Source: Pseudomonadota bacterium (GTDB lineage: Bacteria > Pseudomonadota > Alphaproteobacteria > Rhizobiales > Xanthobacteraceae). From it: a DNA stretch of 5,729 nucleotides. Shown here piece by piece: positions 1-5,729 of the stretch. The notes under the pieces are model-generated. The model was not told where the DNA came from. It did no database searches and saw nothing but the letters and a program-made list of their open reading frames with translations. Within the stretch, counting starts at the first letter, position 1. Every line of letters starts with the position of its first letter. The stretch spans positions 1 to 5,729 of the forward strand of contig JAJYAH010000499.1 in assembly GCA_021779635.1 (NCBI GenBank), read 5' to 3'. The position numbers were made by a program, and so were the translations under genes.

Positions 1-126
1 GGCATTTGCGATCGCATGCTGGCGTTGAACTATGGCGAAATGATCGGCAGCGGCGTGCCGGCCGACGTCGTCGCCGACCCACGAGTGGTCGAGGCTTACA
101 TTGGGGGCGCGCATGCCGCCCGCTGA
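1..126 (+). CDS. livG: LivG-type ABC transporter ATPase, C-terminal fragment (5' end outside window)
   Basis: The first 41 codons read in frame 1 to a TGA at 124-126 and are the end of a gene that starts upstream. The visible residues contain DRMLALNYGEMIGSG followed by DPRVVEAYIG, the standard ending of LivG-family ATPases (the 'LNYG..I..G.P..V...P.V.EAYLG' pattern after the ATPase core). Walker A, signature and Walker B motifs lie outside the window and cannot be checked. In Liv/HAAT importers LivG pairs with LivF on the cytoplasmic face of the LivHM channel, and livF is present downstream here, so this is the expected partner. The last 14 bases overlap the likely start of the next gene, which suggests translational coupling. 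Seen: C-terminal motif and stop. Inferred: identity as LivG rather than another ABC ATPase. Confidence 0.85.
   Translation, partial: GICDRMLALNYGEMIGSGVPADVVADPRVVEAYIGGAHAAR
103..107 (+). promoter_or_regulatory. Weak ribosome binding site for the ligase gene
   Basis: A GGGGG run sits 5 nt before the ATG at 113, inside the end of livG. It is a poor Shine-Dalgarno, so translation probably depends on ribosomes finishing livG at 124-126. An in-frame TTG at 101 also exists but has no comparable purine-rich site at a useful distance, which favours ATG 113 as the start. Confidence 0.4.
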
Positions 127-2038
127 GCAGGCCTCGGCCTGGAATTTCGAAACCGATAGCACTCTGATGCGCGTTCTGGCGCAGAATGCCGGAGCCTTTC
201 CCAACCGTGTCGCGATGCGGGAAAAAAGCAAGGGCATCTGGAAGCAGACGACGTGGCAGGAGCTGCTTGATATCGTACTCTACTGTGCCGCTGGTCTTGA
301 AGGTCTGGGTTTCAAGGCAGACGACGTCGTGCTGGTGCTCGGCGACAACCGACCTCGACTTTACGCCGGGATGCTGGCCGCCGGCGCTGTCAATGGATAC
401 GCAATGCCGGCGTTCCCAGATGCAACTCTCGATGAAATCCGCCACTTCGTCCACGAGGCAGGCGCGCGTTTCGCGCTTGCCGAAGACCAGGAGCAAGTCG
501 ACAAGATCCTGGATCTACGCGAGCAAGGCGCGACGATCGAACACATTATCTACGACGATCCGCGTGGACTAGCCGCCTACGCCAATCCGGGCCTGATCTC
601 ATGGGACGCGCTCCAGGCAGGGGGCGCTGAGTTGCTCGCCCGCTATCCAAACCTGCGAAACGAGTTGATCGCCCGCGCACAGCCTGAAGGCCCGGCCGTG
701 TTCGTGCATTCGTCCGGGAGTACTGGCAAGCCCAAGGGGGTGGTGCTGTCGCATCGCAACTTCCTGGCCGGCGTTCGAAATGCCTATCGAGGTGGAGCGT
801 TCCAGTTCGGCGAGAGCATTCTGGCCTATCTGCCGATCGCCTGGGTCGGCGACTTCGCAGTGACGATGGGGGCCGGGATCGCACTGCACTTCACGATCAA
901 TATTCCCGAACGGCAGGAAACCGTGCTGCAGAACCTGCGCGAGATCGCGCCGACATTCTATCTTGCGGCGCCGCGCAGCTGGGACAATCTTCTGACCACC
1001 ATTCAGGTGCGCATGGAAGACTCCTCCTGGCTGAAGAAGCGGGTCTACGAGTTTTTTATGGCGTCGGCCATTTCAGCCGAAAAGCGCAAGCTCGAAGGCA
1101 TTCAGCCGACCCTCAAGCACCGGCTGTTGAACTGGTTCGGCGAGTGGCTGGTCTACGGACCGATCAAGGACCAATTCGGCCTGACCCGGCTGCGTAGCGC
1201 CTTCACCGGTGGTGAAGCAATGGGCGAAGATACGTTCGTCTTTTACCGCGCGCTCGGCATCAAACTACGTCAGCTCTACGGTCAGACCGAAACCAGTGCC
1301 TACAATGCCATCCAGGCGCTCGAAGAGGTAAGGCTGCACACCGTTGGCCGTCCGCTGCCCGGCGTCGATCTCCGCATAAGCGACGCCGGCGAAATCCTGG
1401 TCCGCTCCGGCAGTGTGTTCAGCGGATACTTCAAACAGGACGAGGCCACGCGCGAAAGCCTCGAAGACGGCTGGCTGCATACCGGCGATGCAGGTTACGT
1501 CGAACCCGACGGCCACCTCGTGGTGCTGGGCCGCCTGTCGGATGTCGTGCACACCGCCAGTGGCGAGCGCTATATTCCCAATTATATCGAGAACCGGCTC
1601 AAGTTCAGTCCGTACATCAAGGATGCTGCGGTGCTCGGAAGCGGTCGCGATACGCTGTCAGCCATCATTTGCATCGACAAGGAAGCGGTCGGTCTTTGGG
1701 CCGAGCTGCGCGGCATCTCCTACATCTCCTATGCCGACCTGTCGCAGAAGCCGCAGGTTATCGCCTTGATCGCCGCCGCGGTGAAGCACGTCAATAGCGC
1801 CCTGCCGGATGGATTGCAGCTGCGCAAATTCGTCTGCCTGCACAAGGAGTTCGATGCCGACGACGGCGAGATCACGCGAACCCGCAAGATCCGCCGCAAC
1901 GTGGTCGAGGAGCGTTACAAGCCGGTCATCGACGCCATCTATGGGAATCAGAACACGGTGCTGATGCAGGCCAAAGTCGGCTACGAGTCGGGCGAAGTCG
2001 GCGTCATCGAACGCACGCTGTCGGTACAGGAAGCCTGA
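113..2038 (+). CDS. AMP-forming acyl-CoA synthetase/ligase (long-chain acyl-CoA synthetase-like) embedded in the transporter operon
   Basis: This 641-residue cytoplasmic enzyme of the ANL (adenylate-forming) superfamily should activate a carboxylic acid with ATP to an acyl-AMP and transfer it to CoA. All core motifs are visible: the phosphate loop HSSGSTGKPKG at residues 199-209, LYGQTE at 388-393, GWLHTGD at 453-459 (ribose-binding Asp 459), the hinge GRLSD at 473-477 followed by PNYIEN at 489-494, and TRTRKIRR at 588-595 with the expected catalytic Lys 592. The length and the layout after the hinge fit the long-chain acyl-CoA synthetase-like (FadD15-type) branch rather than acetyl-CoA synthetase. 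Start ATG 113 is preferred to TTG 101; it overlaps the livG stop by 14 nt, and livH begins 3 nt after its stop. Sitting between livG and livH, it probably acts on the acid imported by this transporter. Substrate (aromatic, aryl-alkyl, fatty or dicarboxylic acid) cannot be read from the sequence. The family is certain; the specificity is unknown. Confidence 0.93.
   Translation: MPPAEQASAWNFETDSTLMRVLAQNAGAFPNRVAMREKSKGIWKQTTWQELLDIVLYCAAGLEGLGFKADDVVLVLGDNRPRLYAGMLAAGAVNGYAMPAFPDATLDEIRHFVHEAGARFALAEDQEQVDKILDLREQGATIEHIIYDDPRGLAAYANPGLISWDALQAGGAELLARYPNLRNELIARAQPEGPAVFVHSSGSTGKPKGVVLSHRNFLAGVRNAYRGGAFQFGESILAYLPIAWVGDFAVTMGAGIALHFTINIPERQETVLQNLREIAPTFYLAAPRSWDNLLTTIQVRMEDSSWLKKRVYEFFMASAISAEKRKLEGIQPTLKHRLLNWFGEWLVYGPIKDQFGLTRLRSAFTGGEAMGEDTFVFYRALGIKLRQLYGQTETSAYNAIQALEEVRLHTVGRPLPGVDLRISDAGEILVRSGSVFSGYFKQDEATRESLEDGWLHTGDAGYVEPDGHLVVLGRLSDVVHTASGERYIPNYIENRLKFSPYIKDAAVLGSGRDTLSAIICIDKEAVGLWAELRGISYISYADLSQKPQVIALIAAAVKHVNSALPDGLQLRKFVCLHKEFDADDGEITRTRKIRRNVVEERYKPVIDAIYGNQNTVLMQAKVGYESGEVGVIERTLSVQEA
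2028..2033 (+). promoter_or_regulatory. Ribosome binding site of livH
   Basis: AGGAAG lies in the last codons of the ligase gene with 8 nt to the livH ATG at 2042, a good Shine-Dalgarno and spacing. It supports the livH start and coupling to the ligase gene. Confidence 0.7.
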
Positions 2039-2041
2039 CGC

Positions 2042-2929
2042 ATGGACGCGATATCATTGCTGGAATCCGCTGCCAACGGCGCGCTTATTGGCTTGATGTA
2101 TTCACTGGTCGCGATGGGAATCGTGCTGATCTACAAATCGTCATCGGTGCCTAATCTCGCTCAGGGATCGATGACGATGCTGGCCGCTTATGTCGTGCTT
2201 GCATTCGCCAACAACGCAGGCGCGCCGATCTGGGCCGCGATTTCGCTGGCGATCATCGCAATGTTCATCATCGGGCTGGCCATCGAACGGGTGGCGCTGC
2301 GGCGCCTCGCCGGCCGCCCCATCATCATGATCCTGATGATGACGCTCGGGCTGGAGATTTTCCTGCGAGCCGGCTCGATGACCATTTGGGGTGGCACCAC
2401 GCGACCCATGAATCTGGGCATCAGCGATGCCCCGCTTTTTCTTGGTCCATTATTGATCAACCGCGCTTACGCCTTTGGAGCGGTGGTCGCAATTGCGATG
2501 TTCGGCTTTTTCGTGATGTTCTTCCGGACCCGGATGGGTGTGGTTTTGCGTGCGATTTCCGATGATTATACGGCGGCCTGGTCGGTGGGCATTTCGGTCG
2601 AGCGCGGCGTCGCGCTGTCTTGGGCCATGTCGGCGGTGGTCGCGACGATCGCCGGTGTGCTCTGGAGTTCGGTACAGGGCGTCGATCAATCGCTCGCGCA
2701 ACTGCTGCTCAAGGGGGTGACCGTGGCGGTTCTGGGCGGGCTGGACAGTATCGGAGGCGCGTTGCTCGCCGGAGTGCTACTCGGCGTCGTCGAGGGAATT
2801 GCATCCAGCATCCTCGATCCCCTGTTGGGTGGCGCGAGTCGCGATCTTGTCGATGCGGCAATGCTGATCCTGACCATCTTGATCCGACCGCACGGATTAT
2901 ATGGTCGACACGATATCGAGAGGGTCTAG
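2042..2929 (+). CDS. livH: Branched-chain amino acid-type ABC transporter permease LivH
   Basis: This 295-residue inner-membrane protein is one of the two channel subunits of a Liv/HAAT importer. The N-terminus (GALIGLMYSLVAMGIVLIYK, residues 13-32, then PNLAQGSMTMLAAY, 37-50) matches the LivH pattern in which a first helix leads into 'N-A-x-G-x-x-x-M-L-x-A-Y'. About eight hydrophobic segments are visible, roughly at 10-31, 42-57, 62-82, 94-110, 141-161, 189-210, 224-255 and 268-282. The cytoplasmic coupling region that contacts the ATPases is at about 165-190 (MGVVLRAISDDYTAA...GIS), followed by GGLDSIGGALLAG (232-244). It ends with the family hallmark RPHGLYG (282-288). Length is normal for LivH. 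The ATG has a good Shine-Dalgarno, follows the ligase stop by 3 nt, and precedes livM by 4 nt. Family assignment is secure; the transported substrate is not leucine by necessity, since HAAT permeases of this type also serve aromatic and other organic acids. Confidence 0.95.
   Translation: MDAISLLESAANGALIGLMYSLVAMGIVLIYKSSSVPNLAQGSMTMLAAYVVLAFANNAGAPIWAAISLAIIAMFIIGLAIERVALRRLAGRPIIMILMMTLGLEIFLRAGSMTIWGGTTRPMNLGISDAPLFLGPLLINRAYAFGAVVAIAMFGFFVMFFRTRMGVVLRAISDDYTAAWSVGISVERGVALSWAMSAVVATIAGVLWSSVQGVDQSLAQLLLKGVTVAVLGGLDSIGGALLAGVLLGVVEGIASSILDPLLGGASRDLVDAAMLILTILIRPHGLYGRHDIERV
2320..2341 (+). repeat. Perfect 8-bp inverted repeat with 6-nt loop inside livH
   Basis: CATCATCA (2320-2327), loop TGATCC (2328-2333), TGATGATG (2334-2341) form a perfect short hairpin in the coding region of the fourth membrane segment. 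The stretch encodes alternating Ile, Met and Leu with ATC and ATG codons, which by itself produces such symmetry. There is no T-run after it, so it is not a terminator. The most likely explanation is a coincidence of codon use. Confidence 0.3.
2918..2924 (+). promoter_or_regulatory. Ribosome binding site that decides the livM start
   Basis: GAGAGGG lies at the very end of livH with 9 nt to the ATG at 2934. An alternative in-frame ATG at 2901 would overlap livH by 29 nt, add 11 residues unlike the family N-terminus, and has no purine-rich site before it. The site therefore favours 2934. Confidence 0.6.
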
Positions 2930-2933
2930 GATC

Positions 2934-4007
2934 ATGCTCTTTCGTCAGGCCGGAATTTTTCATACGAATTATGGAGCCGACCGGGCATTATTTCCGATCC
3001 CCGCCGATCGACGGATGATTGGTATTCTGCTGGTGCTGGCGCTGGCCGCGCCGACTTACATGAACACGCTTTATCTCAGCAGTTATTTGCTGCCTTGGCT
3101 TGTCTGGACTGCGGGCGCGCTCGGTCTCAATTTGATCCTTGGATGGGCGGGCCAATTTCATCTCGGCTACGCAGCGGTGATGGGAATCGGTGCCTACGCC
3201 GCGGTTCATGCCACCAGGGCAGGCATACCGTGGGAGATTGCCATCGTCCTCGCGGGAGTAACGGCAGCGGTGATCGGAAGTGTTTTCGCATTTGCCGCTC
3301 TGCGCGTGAAGGGCCTGTATCTGGCGCTCAGCACGCTCGCCTTGCAGTTCGTCATGGACTGGACGATTTCGCACGTGCCAGCGATCAGCGGCGGCACACA
3401 GGCCACGTTGCAGGCACCTGACATCCGCCTGCTTGGTTGGGCTGTCACCTCCGACGCGGGACTCTATTACGTCGCCCTCGTCTGGTGCCTGCTGGTTACG
3501 TCCTTCATGCTCAATCTGCGGCGTACCGCACTCGGCCGCGCCCTGGTCGCTGTTCGCGAGAAGGACTACGCCGCGGCCGTCATCGGGGTGAACAGCTTCT
3601 ACTTCAAACTGGTGGCGTTCGCGACGTCGTCGTTCATTGGTGGCGTGACCGGAGCCATTTTGATCGGTACCTTTTACCATGCGGTCACGCCAGAACAGTT
3701 TTCTGTCGACGTCTCGATCCAGGCGCTGGCGATGGTCATCGTGGGAGGTTTGGGCAGCATCATTGGCAGCTATTTCGGCGCCGCGTTCATTCTGCTGATG
3801 CCTGGGGTCATGAACAGTTTCATCTCCTGGGCAGCGACGAAGTTCGGATTCTCGCTCGGTATCGAAACTCTGGCTCACCTGCCTCAAGCTCTTTACGGCG
3901 CGCTTATTATCGGTTTTCTTCTGATCGAACCGCTAGGGCTTGGAAAGATCTACAACAACGTTCGTGACTATCTCCTGGTATGGCCTTTCGGTTATGAGAA
4001 AAAATAG
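2934..4007 (+). CDS. livM: Branched-chain amino acid-type ABC transporter permease LivM
   Basis: This 357-residue protein is the second channel subunit, partner of LivH in the inner membrane. A polar N-terminal stretch of about 28 residues (MLFRQAGIFHTNYGADRALF...) precedes the first helix at about 29-46; a similar lead-in is, from memory, shared by LivM proteins of aromatic-type operons. Hallmarks follow: NLILGWAGQFHLGYAA (66-81) and GIGAYAA (84-90), matching the LivM 'GxxGQxSLGxAAFxGxGAY' region; LRVKGLYLALSTLA (123-136); the ATPase-coupling loop ALGRALVAVREKDYAAAVIG (199-218); GGLGSIIGSYFGAA (271-284). The tail EPLGLGKIYNNVRDYLLVWPF (332-352) matches the usual 'EPxGL...W..WPF' ending. The preferred start ATG 2934 is 4 nt after the livH stop; ATG 2901 is an alternative. 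The gene overlaps nothing downstream if livF starts at 4024. Identity is secure; the substrate is unknown. Confidence 0.94.
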   Translation: MLFRQAGIFHTNYGADRALFPIPADRRMIGILLVLALAAPTYMNTLYLSSYLLPWLVWTAGALGLNLILGWAGQFHLGYAAVMGIGAYAAVHATRAGIPWEIAIVLAGVTAAVIGSVFAFAALRVKGLYLALSTLALQFVMDWTISHVPAISGGTQATLQAPDIRLLGWAVTSDAGLYYVALVWCLLVTSFMLNLRRTALGRALVAVREKDYAAAVIGVNSFYFKLVAFATSSFIGGVTGAILIGTFYHAVTPEQFSVDVSIQALAMVIVGGLGSIIGSYFGAAFILLMPGVMNSFISWAATKFGFSLGIETLAHLPQALYGALIIGFLLIEPLGLGKIYNNVRDYLLVWPFGYEKK

Positions 4008-4008
4008 C

Positions 4009-4013
4009 GGAAG
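4009..4013 (+). promoter_or_regulatory. Probable ribosome binding site of livF
   Basis: GGAAG lies 10 nt before ATG 4024 but only 1 nt before ATG 4015 and downstream of ATG 3994. Of the three in-frame ATGs, only 4024 has usable spacing. The distance is slightly long, so the start remains moderately certain. Confidence 0.45.
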
Positions 4014-4023
4014 CATGGAAACC

Positions 4024-4830
4024 ATGAACGCACCGATTGCCGCTAAGATACTGTCTCTCAACAATATTGAGGTCGTCTACGACTACGTCTCCCTTGCGAT
4101 CAAGGGTGTTTCGATCGAGGTGCCCGAGGGCGGAATGGTGGCCCTGCTCGGCGCCAATGGCGCGGGAAAGAGTACGACGCTGAAATCCATCAGCGGTTTG
4201 CTCACGGCGGAGCGGGGTGAGGTGCGGCGGGGCGAATTGCAATTCCTCGGGAACAGCATCCGCGCGCTGGCGCCGCAAGAAAGGGTGAAGCTGGGAATAG
4301 CCCATGTGCTCGAAGGTCGGCGGGTCTTCGAGCACCTGACGCCCGACGAAAACCTCATCGCGGCGTCGGCTGTGCGAAGCCGTCATGACATAAATCGCAA
4401 TAGGGAACGCGTCTACAGCTACTTTCCTCGCCTGTACGAGCGCCGCACCGTCGCGTCAGGCTATCTTTCCGGCGGCGAACAGCAAATGCTTGCGATTGGT
4501 CGCGCCTTGATGACCCAGCCCAAGCTGTTGATGCTCGACGAGCCCAGCCTGGGGTTGGCTCCCTTTCTGGTAGCGGAAATCTTTCAGATCATCCGTAACA
4601 TTAACAAGGATGATGGGCTGTCGATCCTGCTTGTTGAGCAGAATGCGGTTGCAGCGCTTGAGATCGTTTCGCACGCCTATCTGATTGAGAGCGGACGCAT
4701 CGTAATGCATGATACCGCAGAAGCGCTAAAAAAAAATCCGGACATCCAGGAATTCTATCTGGGAGGCGCAAAAGGCAAAGACTTTCGTGACATCAAGCAC
4801 TACAGTCGCCGAAAAAGATGGCTGACGTGA
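4024..4830 (+). CDS. livF: Branched-chain amino acid-type ABC transporter ATPase LivF
   Basis: This 268-residue cytoplasmic ATPase should pair with LivG to power import through LivHM. All nucleotide-binding motifs are intact: Walker A GANGAGKST (43-51, Lys 49), the LivF-type EGRRVF (97-102) where other ABC proteins have a Q-loop, signature LSGGEQQ (148-154), Walker B LLMLDEP (168-174, Asp 172 and catalytic Glu 173), D-loop SLGLAP (175-180), and VEQNA (204-208) at the usual switch position; LivF proteins normally have Gln there instead of His. IQEFYLGG (241-248) is the normal LivF ending, but 20 more residues follow, with a strongly basic KHYSRRKRWLT (258-268). The chosen ATG 4024 follows the livM stop by 16 nt; ATGs at 4015 and 3994 (overlapping livM) are alternatives. 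A run of nine A at 4728-4736 encodes part of LKKN. Family is secure; LivF rather than LivG is shown by the EGR motif and the length. Confidence 0.95.
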   Translation: MNAPIAAKILSLNNIEVVYDYVSLAIKGVSIEVPEGGMVALLGANGAGKSTTLKSISGLLTAERGEVRRGELQFLGNSIRALAPQERVKLGIAHVLEGRRVFEHLTPDENLIAASAVRSRHDINRNRERVYSYFPRLYERRTVASGYLSGGEQQMLAIGRALMTQPKLLMLDEPSLGLAPFLVAEIFQIIRNINKDDGLSILLVEQNAVAALEIVSHAYLIESGRIVMHDTAEALKKNPDIQEFYLGGAKGKDFRDIKHYSRRKRWLT

Positions 4831-4913
4831 CGATGGTCAAACGGTAACGGCCCAACAAAAGAACCCGATAAGATTTGGTAACTCACCCATTCCGATCAAG
4901 GGAGGATCTCAAA
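4831..4913 (+). other. Intergenic leader between livF and the binding-protein gene
   Basis: This 83-nt gap is the only noncoding stretch longer than 20 nt. I see no stem followed by a T-run, and no good -35/-10 pair. It is noticeably richer in A and T than the genes before it. The six bases GGTAAC occur twice in the same direction (4843-4848 and 4877-4882), probably by chance. The gap could hold a weak internal promoter or an mRNA processing site that raises binding-protein expression, as other importers do, but the sequence shows neither directly. Confidence 0.5.
4900..4906 (+). promoter_or_regulatory. Strong ribosome binding site of the substrate-binding protein gene
   Basis: GGGAGGA contains a complete GGAGG core (4901-4905) with 8 nt to ATG 4914. 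It is the best Shine-Dalgarno in the window, which fits the usual excess of binding protein over membrane components. It also fixes the start at 4914 rather than the upstream in-frame TTG at 4875. Confidence 0.85.
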
Positions 4914-5726
4914 ATGAAGCGGCTATCTATGATCGCCGGACTCGTATTTGCACTATTCCATATTTCACCTGTGGCCGCGGCCGATCCGGTGCGATTCGGT
5001 CTGTGCTATGATCTAAGCAAGGCCTATACCTTCGTCTCACCGCAGGTCGCTCAGGCTGCGCGCGATTATGCGGATTTGCTCAATTTAAAGGGTGGGATTG
5101 AAGGCCATCCCATCGAATTGATTGTTCAGGACCACGGCAACGAGCCGCAGCGCGGCATAGAATGCTACGAGCGACTGAAACGAGAAGGCGTGATGGTGTT
5201 CGACATGCTGTCAACGCCGGTATCGCGGGCTGTTCTTCCGCGCATCATGAAGGATGGCAACATACTGATTCAGTCACTGGTCGGTCGTGGGGATGCGATC
5301 GATGGTAATGTGTTCAAATGGGTATTCCCGATCGGGCCAACCTATTGGGGTCAAGCCGCCAACGATATCGAATACATCAAGCAGAAATCTGGCGGGACTC
5401 TTAAGGGCGTCAAAGTTGCGTTCTTATATATCGACTATCCGTTCGGACAAGAGCCCATCGGCATCTTAAAGACGCTCGCGCAGAAGGAAGGTTTCGACCT
5501 CCAGCTCGTGCCGTATCCGCTGCCGGGCAACGATCAGGCCTCGGCGTGGACGCAGATTCGTCGGCTCAATCCGGATTGGATCATCAGCTGGAGCCTGTCG
5601 AATATGCATGTGATCGCATCACGCGAGATGAAGCGCAATGGAATCCCGATTGAAAAATATATAGCCGTCAATTGGCTCAACGAGGTCGACATCAAGAATA
5701 TTGGGCCCGATGCTGCCAAGGGATAG
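4914..5726 (+). CDS. Periplasmic substrate-binding protein of the importer (type I, Peripla_BP_6-like), cut short by an in-frame TAG
   Basis: The gene encodes 270 residues before a TAG at 5724-5726. It starts with a clear Sec signal peptide: Lys-Arg at 2-3, a hydrophobic core to about 20, and an AAA cleavage site with the mature protein starting at Asp 24. The mature part is a type I binding protein of the Liv/HAAT class, with YDLSKAYTFVSPQ (32-44), NLKGGIEGHPIEL (57-69), QDHGNEPQRG (72-81), STPVSRAVLP (100-109), PIGPTYWGQA (139-148), YIDYPFGQEP (172-181) and NWLNEVDI (253-260). The exported ligand-binding subunit delivers substrate to LivHM. Relatives are about 400 residues long, so roughly the last third is missing; that part completes the second lobe and the hinge, and without it the fold should fail. 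The coding similarity runs right up to the TAG, which suggests a recent nonsense change or a sequencing error; the window ends 3 nt later. Ligand unknown; two Cys (31 and 84) are present in the mature part. Confidence 0.88.
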   Translation: MKRLSMIAGLVFALFHISPVAAADPVRFGLCYDLSKAYTFVSPQVAQAARDYADLLNLKGGIEGHPIELIVQDHGNEPQRGIECYERLKREGVMVFDMLSTPVSRAVLPRIMKDGNILIQSLVGRGDAIDGNVFKWVFPIGPTYWGQAANDIEYIKQKSGGTLKGVKVAFLYIDYPFGQEPIGILKTLAQKEGFDLQLVPYPLPGNDQASAWTQIRRLNPDWIISWSLSNMHVIASREMKRNGIPIEKYIAVNWLNEVDIKNIGPDAAKG

Positions 5727-5729
5727 AAA

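Noticed and set aside
7..16. Ten-base palindrome TGCGATCGCA containing GCGATCGC
   Set aside because: This resembles the cyanobacterial HIP1 octamer, but it occurs once here, inside the livG tail, and the genes look proteobacterial; chance is sufficient.
546..889. Two overlapping minus-strand open frames within the ligase gene
   Set aside because: Both are opposite the ligase phosphate-loop region, low in complexity and Arg-rich; neither resembles a known protein.
2620..3018. 132-codon plus-strand frame spanning the livH/livM boundary
   Set aside because: It is an out-of-frame reading of livH's end and livM's start, both of which carry clear family motifs in their own frames.
2988..3887. 299-codon open frame on the minus strand
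   Set aside because: It lies fully antisense to livM, whose motifs are unmistakable. The translation is rich in Arg, Asp, Gln and His with no recognisable domain, as expected for a shadow of a hydrophobic gene in GC-rich DNA.
3907..4386. 159-codon minus-strand open frame across the livM/livF junction
   Set aside because: It is antisense to the livF Walker A region and has no family motif; it is a shadow frame.
4833..4847. Four-codon open frame (ATG to TAA) just after the livF stop
   Set aside because: It is too short to interpret, has no dedicated ribosome site and no regulatory codon pattern such as a leader peptide would show.
4831..4870. Possible rho-independent terminator after livF
   Set aside because: Only a weak stem with a G-T pair (GGTC with GGCC) can be drawn, and no T-run follows it.
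4875..4913. Extended binding-protein start at TTG 4875
   Set aside because: It would put 13 charged residues before the signal peptide and ignore the strong GGAGG placed correctly for ATG 4914.

Overview
The window is a single-strand (+) gene cluster from a proteobacterium. It reads as most of a branched-chain amino acid-type (Liv/HAAT) ABC importer operon with an acyl-CoA ligase built into it. The protein style, moderate-to-high GC and operon layout resemble Alphaproteobacteria of the Bradyrhizobium/Rhodopseudomonas kind or similar aromatic-degrading Proteobacteria. That assignment is by family resemblance only; there is no rRNA or other marker in the window.

Layout: (1) 1-126 is the C-terminal tail of an upstream LivG-type ATPase. 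(2) 113-2038 is an AMP-forming acyl/aryl-CoA ligase whose start overlaps the livG stop. (3) 2042-2929 is LivH, permease 1. (4) 2934-4007 is LivM, permease 2. (5) 4024-4830 is LivF, the second ATPase, with a basic C-terminal tail. (6) 4831-4913 is a short untranslated gap ending in the strongest Shine-Dalgarno of the window. (7) 4914-5726 is the secreted substrate-binding protein, interrupted by an in-frame TAG three bases before the window ends. Junctions 1-5 are overlapping or separated by 3, 4 and 16 nt, so the genes are almost certainly co-transcribed and partly translationally coupled. No promoter, terminator, tRNA, rRNA, CRISPR, IS element or attachment site was seen, and no convincing minus-strand gene.

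How the parts fit: the binding protein captures a ligand in the periplasm, LivH/LivM form the channel, LivG/LivF hydrolyse ATP, and the ligase would convert the imported carboxylate to its CoA thioester. The embedded ligase argues that the ligand is an organic acid (aromatic, aryl-alkyl or fatty/dicarboxylic) rather than leucine; this is inference and the substrate cannot be read from the sequence.

The points most worth a second look are the premature TAG in the binding protein (a single-base change from a Leu TTG would explain it; it may be a real nonsense mutation or an error near a sequence end), the ligase-transporter coupling, a run of nine A in livF, and the basic tail of LivF. I found no sign of a wholly new system: the region is a recognisable, though functionally under-characterised, catabolic uptake operon.
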